Positions 1-8,082 of a stretch of 64,000 nucleotides of DNA are shown here, in pieces. The translations under genes and the position numbers were made by a program. Below the pieces are notes generated by a model. The model had not been told where the DNA came from, did not search any database, and saw only the letters and a list, made by a program, of their open reading frames with translations. The first letter of the stretch is position 1; every line of letters starts with the position of its first letter. The stretch is taken from positions 62,001 to 126,000 of the forward strand of contig JALOLR010000007.1 of NCBI GenBank assembly GCA_025455885.1, read 5' to 3'. This stretch comes from Acidimicrobiales bacterium. Its GTDB lineage: Bacteria > Actinomycetota > Acidimicrobiia > Acidimicrobiales > Acidimicrobilacustridaceae.

Positions 1-97
1 CGTGCCGGACGTGCCGGAGACGGAGCCCACCCCGGAGACCACCGCCGCGGCCCCGGCCGCGCAGGCTGCGACCGCCAGCCCCCGCTTCACGGGCTGA
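1..97 (+). CDS. 3' end of an unidentified gene
   Basis: Only the last 31 codons are inside the window, read in the frame starting at base 2 and ending at TGA 95-97. The visible tail is rich in Pro, Glu, Thr and Ala and ends in ...SPRFTG, so it is probably a disordered C-terminus. No domain can be recognised and no function is assigned. It converges on tRNA-Ser, with a strong hairpin between them. Confidence 0.5.
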   Translation, partial: VPDVPETEPTPETTAAAPAAQAATASPRFTG

Positions 98-135
98 TCG
101 CGCGCCGGCGGGCTCGACCCGCCCCGAAGGATCCT

Positions 136-173
136 CGACGCAGCGCCCCGGCAACCCACGGGGCGCTGCGTCG
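136..173. terminator. Perfect 15-bp hairpin between convergent genes
   Basis: Bases 136-150 (CGACGCAGCGCCCCG) are exactly complementary to 159-173, with an 8-base loop. The hairpin lies between the partial upstream gene and the 3' end of tRNA-Ser on the other strand. There is no U-run, which is common for actinobacterial terminators. Its place between convergent units suggests a bidirectional terminator; that role is inferred. Confidence 0.6.
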
Positions 174-248
174 CGGTGGCGGCTCCGCAGGCGCAGCACG
201 GCCACGCACCGGCCCGTCGGCCGCGCCGGACGTCGCACGGCCGTTCGG

Positions 249-333
249 CGGAGGGAGGGGGATTCGAACCCCCGGAGGGTCGCCCCTCAACGGTTTTCAA
301 GACCGTCGCAATCGTCCGCTCTGCCATCCCTCC
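249..333 (-). tRNA. tRNA-Ser (anticodon TGA)
   Basis: Read on the minus strand, the acceptor strand GGAGGGA (333-327) pairs with 250-256, and the discriminator base at 249 is G, as usual for serine tRNAs. The anticodon loop reads CTTGAAA, giving anticodon TGA (UCN codons). There is a long variable arm, as expected of class II tRNAs, and a canonical T-arm with GGTTCGAATCC. The CCA end is not encoded. Confidence 0.95.
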
Positions 334-432
334 GGGCGGGACCCTACCGGCCCGACTCGGAGCGCTTCCCCATCCGCCCGTCGGGCCGGGTGGTGACGAG
401 GCGGCCGCGAGCCGCGCACCGAGCGGTGAGCG

Positions 433-1401
433 TCAGTTCCCGATGGCGGCGCGCAGCTCGTCGATCCAGGCGCCGGCGCGCTCGGCGGCCAGCGCCACCT
501 CCTCGCGCACGGCGGGACCGTGGTCGCCGGCGGCGGGGTAGGACCCGAGGAACTTCACATCGGCCTGCTTGGTCTTCAACGACCGCAGCGCGTCGGCCAC
601 CACGTCGTCACGGAGGTGCCCCTCGAGGTCGATCAGGAAGCAGTAGTCGCCGAGCCCCCGGCGGGTGGGGCGCGACTCGAGCTTCGTGAGGTTGATGCCC
701 CGGGCCGCGAACTCCTGGAGGATCGACAACAGGCTCCCAGGGGCGTCGGCGCGCTGGAACACCACGATCGACGTCTTGTCGTGGCCGGTGGGGGCGGGGA
801 TGCCTCCCCGTGCCACGAGCACGAACCGGGTGGCGTTGTCGTCGTGGTCCTCGATGGCGTGGGCCAGCACCTCCAGGCCGTAGACCTCCGCGGCGCGACC
901 CGGGGCGATGGCGGCCCCGTGGCGGTCGCCGTGCTCGGCGAGCAGGCGGGCGGCGTCGGCGGTGGAGTTCGAAGCCTCGGCCTCGGCCTTCGGCAGCTCC
1001 CGCCCGAGGAACTTGCGGCTCTGGGCCAACGCGTGGGGGTACGACCACACCCGCTCCACGTCGTCCACGGTGACGCCGGGCAGCGCCATGAGGTCGAGGT
1101 GCACCGGCATCACCACCTCGCGCTGGATCAACAGCTCTGCATCGAAGGCGAGCGTGTCCTGGGTGACGTTGACGCTGCCCTCGATGGCGTTCTCGATGGC
1201 CACGAACCCGAGATCCACCTCGCCGGCCTCGACGGCGTTGAGCACCGCCGAGAACGTGGGCATGGCGACGAGGTGGGCCGAGGCCAGGTCGGGCTGGGTG
1301 TGCAGCGCCTGTTCGGAGAAGGTCCCCACGGGCCCGAGGTAGGCGATGGTGCGCGCCGCCCACTCGGGGCTCGACGAGAGCGGTGCGGCGGTGGGTGTCA
1401 C
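433..1401 (-). CDS. pheA: Prephenate dehydratase
   Basis: Converts prephenate to phenylpyruvate, the committed step of phenylalanine synthesis. The protein (322 aa with this start) opens its catalytic domain with IAYLGPVGTFSEQAL, continues with the substrate-binding region including ENAIEGSV, and ends with an ACT domain (DAPGSLLSIL, GINLTKLESRPTR) that in this family binds phenylalanine for feedback inhibition. There is no fused chorismate mutase. Two starts are possible: ATG at 1422, whose codon overlaps the divergent larB ATG, or GTG at 1401. GTG is preferred because TATCCT lies 8 bases upstream on the minus strand, matching the leaderless pattern seen elsewhere here. Function is well supported; the start is less certain. 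Confidence 0.9.
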   Translation of the reverse strand: MTPTAAPLSSSPEWAARTIAYLGPVGTFSEQALHTQPDLASAHLVAMPTFSAVLNAVEAGEVDLGFVAIENAIEGSVNVTQDTLAFDAELLIQREVVMPVHLDLMALPGVTVDDVERVWSYPHALAQSRKFLGRELPKAEAEASNSTADAARLLAEHGDRHGAAIAPGRAAEVYGLEVLAHAIEDHDDNATRFVLVARGGIPAPTGHDKTSIVVFQRADAPGSLLSILQEFAARGINLTKLESRPTRRGLGDYCFLIDLEGHLRDDVVADALRSLKTKQADVKFLGSYPAAGDHGPAVREEVALAAERAGAWIDELRAAIGN

Positions 1402-1409
1402 GATCGGGG

Positions 1410-1415
1410 AGGATA
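1410..1415 (-). promoter_or_regulatory. Putative -10 box of pheA
   Basis: On the minus strand TATCCT is followed by 8 bases and then GTG 1401, so transcription would begin at or next to the start codon. The same DNA read on the plus strand is part of the GGGGAGG ribosome-binding site of larB (1406-1412). Confidence 0.45.
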
Positions 1416-1420
1416 ACGAC

Positions 1421-2248
1421 ATGGACGAAGCAGCCCTGCGAGGTTTGGTGGACGACATCCGATCGGGCGCGACGAGCCCTGACGAGGCGGTGACGCAGCT
1501 GCGGCGGCTCCCCTTCGTCGACCTGGGCTTCGCCCGCATCGACCACCACCGCCAGCTCCGCCAGGGGATGGCCGAGACCGTCTACGCCCCCGGCAAGAGC
1601 CCCGACCAGTGCGCCGCCATCGTGGCCGAGCTCCTCACCCAGCCCGGATCGGCCCCGGTGCTGCTGTCACGCGCCGACGCGGCCCAGCGTGACGCCGCTA
1701 CCTCGGCCAACCCCGGCGGCCGCGCCGTCCACGCCGGCGGCGGTGACCCGGACGGGCGGTCGCTGGCCACCGTCGTCTGGCGCCCGGCATCCGTCCGGCC
1801 CGAGCGGGTGGCGGTCGTCTCGGCCGGAACCGCCGACCTCCCGGTGGCCGACGAGGCCGCCGTCACGCTGTCCGCCCACGGCCTCGAACCGCTGCGCATC
1901 ACCGACATCGGGGTCGCCGGGCTGCACCGGGTCCTCGACGCCGTCGACGAGCTCGTCGCCTGCGACGCCCTCGTCGTGGTGGCCGGGATGGAGGGGGCGC
2001 TGGCCAGCGTGGTGGCGGGGCTCACCCCGGCGCCGGTGGTGGCGGTGCCCACCAGCGTCGGCTACGGCGCGGGCCTCGACGGGGTCACCGCCCTGCTCGG
2101 CATGTTGGCCTCGTGCGCCTCGGGGCTCACCGTGGTGGGCATCGACAACGGCTTCGGGGCGGCGTGCGCGGTGCTCCGCGCCCTCGACGGGACCCGTCGC
2201 GGCACGGGTGCCCTGGTCGACGACGGGCCGGCCGGGGACGCCCGGTGA
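1421..2248 (+). CDS. larB: LarB, pyridinium-3,5-biscarboxylate mononucleotide synthase
   Basis: First enzyme of nickel-pincer nucleotide (NPN) cofactor synthesis: it carboxylates and hydrolyses nicotinate adenine dinucleotide. The 275-aa protein has the typical N-terminal helix region (LRRLPFVDLGFARIDHHRQLRQG) and a C-terminal PurE/AIR-carboxylase-like domain with VVSAGTADLPVADEAA and a glycine-rich segment near VPTSVGYGAG. Start ATG 1421 has a good ribosome-binding site (GGGGAGG, 8-base spacer) and fits the family's N-terminus. The stop overlaps the larC start by 4 bases, so the two are translationally coupled. LarE and the client enzyme LarA are not in this window. Confidence 0.93.
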   Translation: MDEAALRGLVDDIRSGATSPDEAVTQLRRLPFVDLGFARIDHHRQLRQGMAETVYAPGKSPDQCAAIVAELLTQPGSAPVLLSRADAAQRDAATSANPGGRAVHAGGGDPDGRSLATVVWRPASVRPERVAVVSAGTADLPVADEAAVTLSAHGLEPLRITDIGVAGLHRVLDAVDELVACDALVVVAGMEGALASVVAGLTPAPVVAVPTSVGYGAGLDGVTALLGMLASCASGLTVVGIDNGFGAACAVLRALDGTRRGTGALVDDGPAGDAR

Positions 2249-3513
2249 GCACGCCCCACGATCACGGTCACGACCACGACCACGGGCACGCCCACGACGA
2301 CGCCCCGGTGGCCTGGGACGGGGTCACCGTCCCGGCGGCGGAGGGACCCGACGTCACCGTCGCCTGGTTCCACTGCTTCTCGGGCATCGCCGGCGACATG
2401 GCCCTCGGTGCCCTGCTCGACGCCGGGGCCGACCTCGACGAGGTGCGGGCGCTGCTGCATCGCCTGCCCGTCGGAGGGTGGGAGCTCGAGGCCGAGACGG
2501 TCACCCGGTCGGGCATCGGCGCCACCAAGGTGCACGTGCACACCGAACCCGAACCGCCCCATCGCGCCGCCGCCGAGGTCGCCGCCGTCGTGGCCTCCGC
2601 CGGCCTCCCCGACCGGGTGGCCCGCCGGGCGCTGGCCACCTTCCGCGCCCTCGCCGTCGCCGAGGGCCACCTGCACCGCCGGTCACCGGCGACGGTCCAC
2701 TTCCACGAGGTCGGCGCCCTCGACGCCGTCGTCGACGTGGTCGGCACGTGCGCCGCCCTCGAGGTGCTCGGCGTCGACGAGGTGGTGTCGAGCCCGGTGG
2801 CCGACGGCCTCGGCACCGTGCGCGCCGCCCACGGCGAGCTGCCTGTGCCCGTCCCGGCCGTCGTCCGGCTCCTGGCGGGCGCCCCCACCTACGGTCTGCC
2901 GATCGCCCGTGAGCTCACCACCCCCACCGGTGCCGCGCTGCTCGCCGCCAACGTCGTGGGATGGGGGCCGATGCCGGCCATGACGATCACCGCCAGCGGG
3001 TTCGGCGCCGGTGCGGCCGACCTCGGCGACCGTCCCAACCTCACCCAGGTGGTGGTCGGGACCACCACCCGCACCGGCGGCGGCGTCGACGGTCAGCCCG
3101 TGGTGCTGCTCGAGACCAACGTCGACGACGTCACCGGCGAGACCCTGGCCCACACAGTGACCGCCCTCCTCGACGCCGGTGCCCACGACGCCTGGCTCAC
3201 GCCGATCGTGATGAAGAAGGGCCGCCCCGCTCACACCGTGCACGCCCTCGCCGATCCCGCCCGGGTGGAGGCGGTGCGCGCCGTGATGGTCGCCGAGACG
3301 GGCACCTTCGGCGTCCGTGGGGTCACCATGCAGCGCTGGCCTCAGAGCCGGTCGGTCGTGACCGTCGACGTCGACGGTCACGACGTGCGGCTCAAGGCCT
3401 CCGGGTCACGGGTCAAGGCCGAGTACGACGACGCCGCCGCGGCCGCGAAGGCGCTCGGCCTCCCGCTGCGCGAGGTCGTCCGCCGTGCCGAGGGCGACCG
3501 TCGGGAGGCGTGA
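2245..3513 (+). CDS. larC: LarC, nickel insertion enzyme for the nickel-pincer cofactor
   Basis: CTP-dependent cyclometallase that inserts nickel into the pincer cofactor precursor. Start GTG 2245 lies in a GTGA overlap with the larB stop, giving 422 aa. A histidine/aspartate-rich segment near the N-terminus (HDHGHDHDHGHAH) probably binds or stores nickel. The body follows the family: FHCFSGIAGDMALGALLDAG, FHEVGALDAVVDVVG, LLETNVDDVTGE and a KKGRP motif. LarC is made as two pieces by frameshifting in Lactobacillus plantarum; here it is one continuous frame. It converges on the P450 with only 3 bases between stop codons. Confidence 0.93.
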   Translation: MSTPHDHGHDHDHGHAHDDAPVAWDGVTVPAAEGPDVTVAWFHCFSGIAGDMALGALLDAGADLDEVRALLHRLPVGGWELEAETVTRSGIGATKVHVHTEPEPPHRAAAEVAAVVASAGLPDRVARRALATFRALAVAEGHLHRRSPATVHFHEVGALDAVVDVVGTCAALEVLGVDEVVSSPVADGLGTVRAAHGELPVPVPAVVRLLAGAPTYGLPIARELTTPTGAALLAANVVGWGPMPAMTITASGFGAGAADLGDRPNLTQVVVGTTTRTGGGVDGQPVVLLETNVDDVTGETLAHTVTALLDAGAHDAWLTPIVMKKGRPAHTVHALADPARVEAVRAVMVAETGTFGVRGVTMQRWPQSRSVVTVDVDGHDVRLKASGSRVKAEYDDAAAAAKALGLPLREVVRRAEGDRREA

Positions 3514-3516
3514 TCG

Positions 3517-4737
3517 TCAGTCGGTGTGCAGGATCAGCGGGGCCGAGACGGTGCCGGCGATGATGTTCGACACCGACCGGACGACGGGCCCGGCGAGCTC
3601 GAGACGGGTGACGCCCTTGTCGAGCAGGGCGTCGAGCACGGCCGCCACCTCCAGGCGGGCCAACGCCGCGCCGAGGCAGAAGTGGGCACCGAACCCGAAG
3701 GCCACGTGGTGGTTGGGCGACCGGCCCACGTCGAACGTCGAGGCCGTCGGTCCGAACTCCTCCTCGTCGAGGTTGGCCGACGAGTAGACCATCACGATCG
3801 GGTCGCCGGCGACGACGGTCTGGCCGCCGAGCTCGACGTCGCGGGTGGCGGTGCGCATGAAGTAGATGACCGCCGTCGTCCAGCGCAGGATCTCCTCGAC
3901 CGCGCTCGGCACCAGCGAGCGGTCGGCCACGAGCCTCGCCCACTGGTCGGGGTTCTGGGCCAGCGCCACCAGGCCACCGGAGATGGTGTTGCGGGTCGTC
4001 TCGTTGCCGGCCACCAGCAGCTGGTTGAGGAACATCGTCATCTCGTCGTCGGTCAGCCGGTCGCCGTCCACCTCGAGGCCCACCAGCTGGGAGATGACGT
4101 CGTCCTTGGGGCTCGTGCGGGCCTCGCCGACGAGCCGCAACAGCTCGGCCATCATCTCCGCGTTGAGCGCGGCCCGGCGCTCGGCGTCGGCGTAGATCTC
4201 CGTGCCGGGGATCGAGGCCTCCGACCACGCCCACACGTCGTCCCACCGCTCCTCGGGCAGCCCGAGGAGCTGGGCGATGACCTGGACGGGCAACGGAACG
4301 GCCAGGGGCGCCACGACGTCGACGGGTTCGTCGAGGGGGAGCGCGTCGACCAGGACCCGGGCGGCGTCGCGCACCGAGGCGTCGAGCGTCTTGACGACCC
4401 GGCGGCCGAAGGCCGGCTGCACGAGGGACCGGTACCGGGTGTGGTCCGGTGGGTCGGTGTGCATCATGGTGGGCGGCGAGGCGTACTCGGCACCGATCTC
4501 GAAGGTGATGATCCCCTTGCCCGAGCAGTAGGTGGCCGGGTCGGTCGAGACGGCCATCACCTCGGCGTGGTGCGGCGCCACCCAGAAGCCCTGGGTGGCG
4601 TTCCAGAGCAGCCGGCCCCTGGCCCGGAGGTCGGCGTAGAAGGCCGGGGCGTCCTCGATCGAGAACTCGACCCCCATGAACTGGTCGGTGAGCGGCTCGT
4701 GGGTGCGGGCGGCTCGAGCGGCGTCGACGTCGGTCAT
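3517..4737 (-). CDS. Cytochrome P450
   Basis: Soluble bacterial P450 monooxygenase of 406 aa, the usual length. Visible landmarks are the I-helix oxygen-activation motif AGNETTRN, the EEILR form of the K-helix ExxR, and the heme-binding loop FGFGAHFCLG with the axial Cys near residue 354. The substrate is unknown; homology alone only suggests a steroid-, fatty acid- or terpenoid-type substrate. It needs ferredoxin and a reductase, neither encoded nearby. Start ATG 4737 has an AGGGGG ribosome-binding site. It lies 41 bases downstream of a membrane desaturase on the same strand, so both are probably expressed together and may act on the same lipid. Confidence 0.92.
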   Translation of the reverse strand: MTDVDAARAARTHEPLTDQFMGVEFSIEDAPAFYADLRARGRLLWNATQGFWVAPHHAEVMAVSTDPATYCSGKGIITFEIGAEYASPPTMMHTDPPDHTRYRSLVQPAFGRRVVKTLDASVRDAARVLVDALPLDEPVDVVAPLAVPLPVQVIAQLLGLPEERWDDVWAWSEASIPGTEIYADAERRAALNAEMMAELLRLVGEARTSPKDDVISQLVGLEVDGDRLTDDEMTMFLNQLLVAGNETTRNTISGGLVALAQNPDQWARLVADRSLVPSAVEEILRWTTAVIYFMRTATRDVELGGQTVVAGDPIVMVYSSANLDEEEFGPTASTFDVGRSPNHHVAFGFGAHFCLGAALARLEVAAVLDALLDKGVTRLELAGPVVRSVSNIIAGTVSAPLILHTD

Positions 4738-4778
4738 GGGTGGTCCCCCTGGAGAGAGCGGCGGGCGCGGGCGCGGCG

Positions 4779-5735
4779 TCAGCCCGAGGATGCAGTCTTC
4801 CAGAGATCCCGGTAGTTGCGGAAGGTCGCTTCCGGTGTCACCCACCCCGAGGCGACCAGCTCGTCGTGCAGCGCCGGCAGGTGCTGGAAGGGCACGCCCA
4901 TGTCGGCGTGGTGGGCCAGGTGCCAGCCCGTGTTGAACGGCACGATCCAGAACCTCGCCGCCGGGTGCTGGTCGACGACGTGGGTGGTGCGGCGGCGGTC
5001 GGAGGAGTGCTCCATGCCCCCGTGCTCGGCGACGGCCCGGAGCCGGTTGAGCACCCGCCACACCGTCATCCACGGTGCCAGCCACATGACCGGCCACAGC
5101 CACCAGCGACCCGACGCTACGCCGAGGGCCACCGCCAGCACCGCCTGGGTGCCGAGGATGCGCAGCGCGAACGGCCGACCGAGCGGGGAGGTGACGGCGC
5201 GCAACAACCCCTTCAGGTTCTTCCACCCCGACGAGCCGAGGGCGTCACGCCGCAGCTTGCGATGCCACGAGGCCTTCGTGATCGGATAGCCGAGGTACAG
5301 GTTCAGGTCGGGCTCGTTCGGCCCGAGCTCGTCCTTGTGGTGGGCGAAGTGACTGCGCCGGTAGATGTCGAACGGCACGAACGCCGGGTAGGCCAGCAGC
5401 CACCGGCCCACGGCGTCGTTCCAGCGCTTGCGCGCGAAGAGCAGGCGGTGGGCGGCCTCGTGGGCGAGGATCGAGAAGAGAGCGAAGGCCCGGCCCATGA
5501 GCACGAAGGTGGCCGCCCACACCGCCAGCGCCACCACGAGCGGCACGCGGACGGTGACCCAGCAGGCCAGGGCCAGCAGTCCCGCCGACTGCACCCACAC
5601 CGAGGCCACGTTGGCCACGTTGCGCAGGGTCGGGATCCGCCGCAGCTCGGCGCGCAGCTCCGGGACGGGCATCCCGGTGGCGGTCAGGCGTTCGGTGGGA
5701 AGCACGTCGGGCAGCGCCGACGGGGGCGGCACCAT
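4779..5735 (-). CDS. Membrane fatty acid desaturase/hydroxylase-like protein
   Basis: Di-iron integral membrane enzyme of the fatty acid desaturase superfamily. The 318-aa protein carries three histidine boxes: HEAAH (92-96), HFAHH (129-133) and HLAHH (272-276), plus further histidines around 238-243 (EHGGMEH). Hydrophobic segments lie near residues 45-90 and 195-230. ATG 5735 is preferred over an upstream in-frame GTG at 5894, because the extra 53 residues are low-complexity and would run across the palindrome at 5804-5855. It is the first gene of a probable two-gene operon with the P450. Regiochemistry and substrate cannot be read from the sequence. Confidence 0.85.
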   Translation of the reverse strand: MVPPPSALPDVLPTERLTATGMPVPELRAELRRIPTLRNVANVASVWVQSAGLLALACWVTVRVPLVVALAVWAATFVLMGRAFALFSILAHEAAHRLLFARKRWNDAVGRWLLAYPAFVPFDIYRRSHFAHHKDELGPNEPDLNLYLGYPITKASWHRKLRRDALGSSGWKNLKGLLRAVTSPLGRPFALRILGTQAVLAVALGVASGRWWLWPVMWLAPWMTVWRVLNRLRAVAEHGGMEHSSDRRRTTHVVDQHPAARFWIVPFNTGWHLAHHADMGVPFQHLPALHDELVASGWVTPEATFRNYRDLWKTASSG

Positions 5736-5803
5736 CGTCCCGGCCGCCCGTCTCCCAGTAGCCGCCCGTCGCCCCGCGGCGGCCCGTGCCTCCGCTCCCC
5801 GCT

Positions 5804-5855
5804 CGAACTGGTGCGTCGTGGGATCGCTCTGGCGAGCGGGGGACGCACCAGTTCG
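5804..5855. repeat. 52-nt palindromic element, copy A
   Basis: Arms 5804-5817 (CGAACTGGTGCGTC) and 5842-5855 are perfect inverted copies around a 24-base spacer. The reverse complement matches the element at 42826-42877 over its whole length: same arm length, same spacer length, and a nested TCGC-nnnn-GCGA hairpin in the spacer. It sits in the divergent region between the desaturase operon and the MBL operon. Confidence 0.8.
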
Positions 5856-5917
5856 GAGGGGGGGACGGTTCGGGTCGTGCGCGCTGACACCCACGTCACC
5901 AGTGTGCCAACGGCGGG

Positions 5918-5923
5918 CAGAAT
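5918..5923 (+). promoter_or_regulatory. Putative -10 box of the MBL operon
   Basis: CAGAAT ends 6 bases before ATG 5930. The spacing matches the leaderless promoters seen at other genes here, although the first base is C instead of T. No Shine-Dalgarno sequence precedes the ATG. Confidence 0.35.
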
Positions 5924-5929
5924 GGGCGA

Positions 5930-6661
5930 ATGTCCGACTCCGCCGTCCCGAGCCGCCTCTACTTCCGCCAGCTCCTCGCCGGCCGCGACATCGCCCGCAC
6001 CGACCCGGTGGCCCGCCAGATGGTCAACTTCGTCTACCTCCTGGGTGACCGCGAGACCGGTGAGGCCGTGGCCATCGACCCGGCCTACGACATCGCCGGG
6101 ATCCTCGACGTGCTCGCCGCCGACGGCATGCGCCTCACCGGCGCGCTCGCCACCCACCACCACCAGGACCACGTGGGCGGCGACATGATGGGCTACCCGA
6201 TCGAGGGGCTCCGCGAGCTCATGGCCGCCCATCCGGTGCCCGTCCACGTGCAGGCCGACGAGGCTCCCCACGTGCAGAAGGTGACCGGCCTCGAGGCCAC
6301 CGACCTCGTCAGCCACGCCAGCGGCGACGTCGTCCGCGTCGGCGACATCCCCATCGAGCTGATCCACACCCCCGGGCACACCCCCGGCAGCCAGTGCTTC
6401 TTCGTCGACGGGCGCCTCGTCTCGGGCGACACCCTGTTCCTCGACGGGTGCGGGCGCACCGACCTGCCCGGCGGTGACCCGCTGGCCCTCTACGAGAGCC
6501 TCACCCAGAAGCTGGCCAAGGTGCCCGACGACGCCGTGCTGTTCCCCGGCCACCAGTACTCGGCCGACCCCTCGGCCTCGATGGGCGACACCCGGCGCAC
6601 GAACTTCGTGTTCCGGCCCCGCAACGCCCAGCAGTGGCTGGCCATGTTCGGCGCCGGCTGA
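5930..6661 (+). CDS. MBL-fold metallohydrolase, glyoxalase II-like
   Basis: Zinc- or iron-dependent hydrolase of the metallo-beta-lactamase superfamily, 243 aa. The HxHxDH signature lies at residues 76-81 (HHHQDH), followed by the HTPGHTPGS and SGDTLF motifs and the late FPGHQY histidine, an arrangement shared by glyoxalase II and persulfide dioxygenase relatives. A thioester or persulfide substrate is possible but not proven. The next gene, another MBL-fold enzyme, starts 4 bases after the stop, so the two form an operon. Confidence 0.85.
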   Translation: MSDSAVPSRLYFRQLLAGRDIARTDPVARQMVNFVYLLGDRETGEAVAIDPAYDIAGILDVLAADGMRLTGALATHHHQDHVGGDMMGYPIEGLRELMAAHPVPVHVQADEAPHVQKVTGLEATDLVSHASGDVVRVGDIPIELIHTPGHTPGSQCFFVDGRLVSGDTLFLDGCGRTDLPGGDPLALYESLTQKLAKVPDDAVLFPGHQYSADPSASMGDTRRTNFVFRPRNAQQWLAMFGAG

Positions 6662-6665
6662 GCCC

Positions 6666-7988
6666 GTGGCCGACCTGCTGGATCTCTCGGCGCGCTTCGT
6701 CGATGCAGCCGCCGGTGACGACCCGACCGCCGAGCTCGGCCCCCCCAACCGCATCACCCTCGAGCTCTCCGAGGTGGCCGACGGCATCGCCGTCGTCGAG
6801 TCCTTCTCCCACGTCGTGGCCTTCGCCACCGACGACGGGCTGGTGCTCTTCGACGCCTCGCTCGACTCGCTCGCCCCGCACGTCCTGCGGGCGCTGCGCG
6901 CATGGGACGACGCCCCGGTGCACACCCTCGTGTACACCCACGGCCACGTCGACCACGTGGGCGGCGCCCCGGCGATCCTGGCCGAGGCCGCCGCACGGGG
7001 CCGGCCCCGGCCGGCCGTCGTCGCCCACGAGGCGGTGCCGGAGCGCTTCGCCCGCTACGGGCTCACCGACGGCTACAACGGCGCCGTCAACGCCCGCCAG
7101 TTCGGGACGGGCAACGCGTTCACGTGGTCGAACCCGGATGGCACACCGGCGTTCTTCGCCGACTTCGTCGGCCCGACCGTCACCTACCGCGACGAGGCGA
7201 CCCTCGACGTGGGGGGCACCGTGTTCGAGCTGCACCACGGCAAGGGCGAGACCGACGACCACACCTGGACGTGGGTCCCCGCACGGCGGGCGGTGAGCGT
7301 CGGGGATCTGTTGATCTGGGTGTTCCCGAACGCCGGCAACCCCCAGAAGGTGCAACGCCACCCGCGGGAGTGGGCCGAGGCCCTCCGGCGCATCGCGGCG
7401 TTGCGCCCCGAGCTGCTGTTGCCCGCCCACGGGCTCCCCATCGCCGGCGCCGAGCGCATCGCGAGGGTGCTCGACGAGACGGCCACCGTGCTCGAGAGCC
7501 TCGTCGCCCAGACCCTCGAGCTCATGAACGCCGGGGCGACCCTCGACACCATCGTGCACGCCGTGCGGGCGCCGGCCGAGCTGCTCGAACGGCCCTACCT
7601 CCGGCCCGTGTACGACGAGCCCGAGTTCGTGGTCCGCAACATCTGGCGCCTCTACGGCGGCTGGTACGACGGCAACCCCGCCCGCCTGAAACCCGCCCCC
7701 GACGCGGCGGTCGCCGCCGAGGTGGCGGCACTGGCCGGGGGTGTCGCGGTCCTGGCCGACCGGGCCCGGGCACTGGCCGACGACGCCACGGCCGCGGCCG
7801 ACCCCGACGGCTTCCGCCTCGCCTGCCAGCTCGCCGAGTGGGCCGTCCAGGCTGACCCCCACGACCCGGCGGCGGCCGCCGCGGCCGCCGAGGTGTACCG
7901 GGCGCGACGGCACCTCGAGACGTCGCTCATGGCCAAGGGCATCTACGGCGCCGCCGCGGCCCGGTTCGACGCCGACGACGGACGCTGA
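6666..7988 (+). CDS. Alkyl sulfatase-like MBL hydrolase
   Basis: Metallo-beta-lactamase-fold enzyme of the alkyl sulfatase (SdsA1/BDS1) family, which hydrolyses sulfate esters of alkyl alcohols. Residues 92-97 are HGHVDH; later come the HGKGETDDHTW segment, a LLPAHG metal motif and the alkyl-sulfatase dimerisation domain (RPVYDEPEFVVRNIWRLYGGWYDGNP). At 440 aa it lacks the C-terminal SCP2-like domain of full-length SdsA1 and shows no signal peptide, so it is probably cytoplasmic. GTG 6666 follows the previous stop by 4 bases and begins just before the conserved region. The natural substrate is unknown. Confidence 0.83.
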   Translation: MADLLDLSARFVDAAAGDDPTAELGPPNRITLELSEVADGIAVVESFSHVVAFATDDGLVLFDASLDSLAPHVLRALRAWDDAPVHTLVYTHGHVDHVGGAPAILAEAAARGRPRPAVVAHEAVPERFARYGLTDGYNGAVNARQFGTGNAFTWSNPDGTPAFFADFVGPTVTYRDEATLDVGGTVFELHHGKGETDDHTWTWVPARRAVSVGDLLIWVFPNAGNPQKVQRHPREWAEALRRIAALRPELLLPAHGLPIAGAERIARVLDETATVLESLVAQTLELMNAGATLDTIVHAVRAPAELLERPYLRPVYDEPEFVVRNIWRLYGGWYDGNPARLKPAPDAAVAAEVAALAGGVAVLADRARALADDATAAADPDGFRLACQLAEWAVQADPHDPAAAAAAAEVYRARRHLETSLMAKGIYGAAAARFDADDGR

Positions 7989-8082
7989 TCTCCGCTCCCG
8001 GTCCCGTCGCCACGCTCGACCATCGGGCAGACTGACCGCTCGACATCGCCGACGGGCCGTCGGCGTGACCAGCAGGGGGACC

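Noticed and set aside
520-1416. Plus-strand frame across pheA
   Set aside because: Shadow of pheA; the minus-strand product has all prephenate dehydratase motifs.
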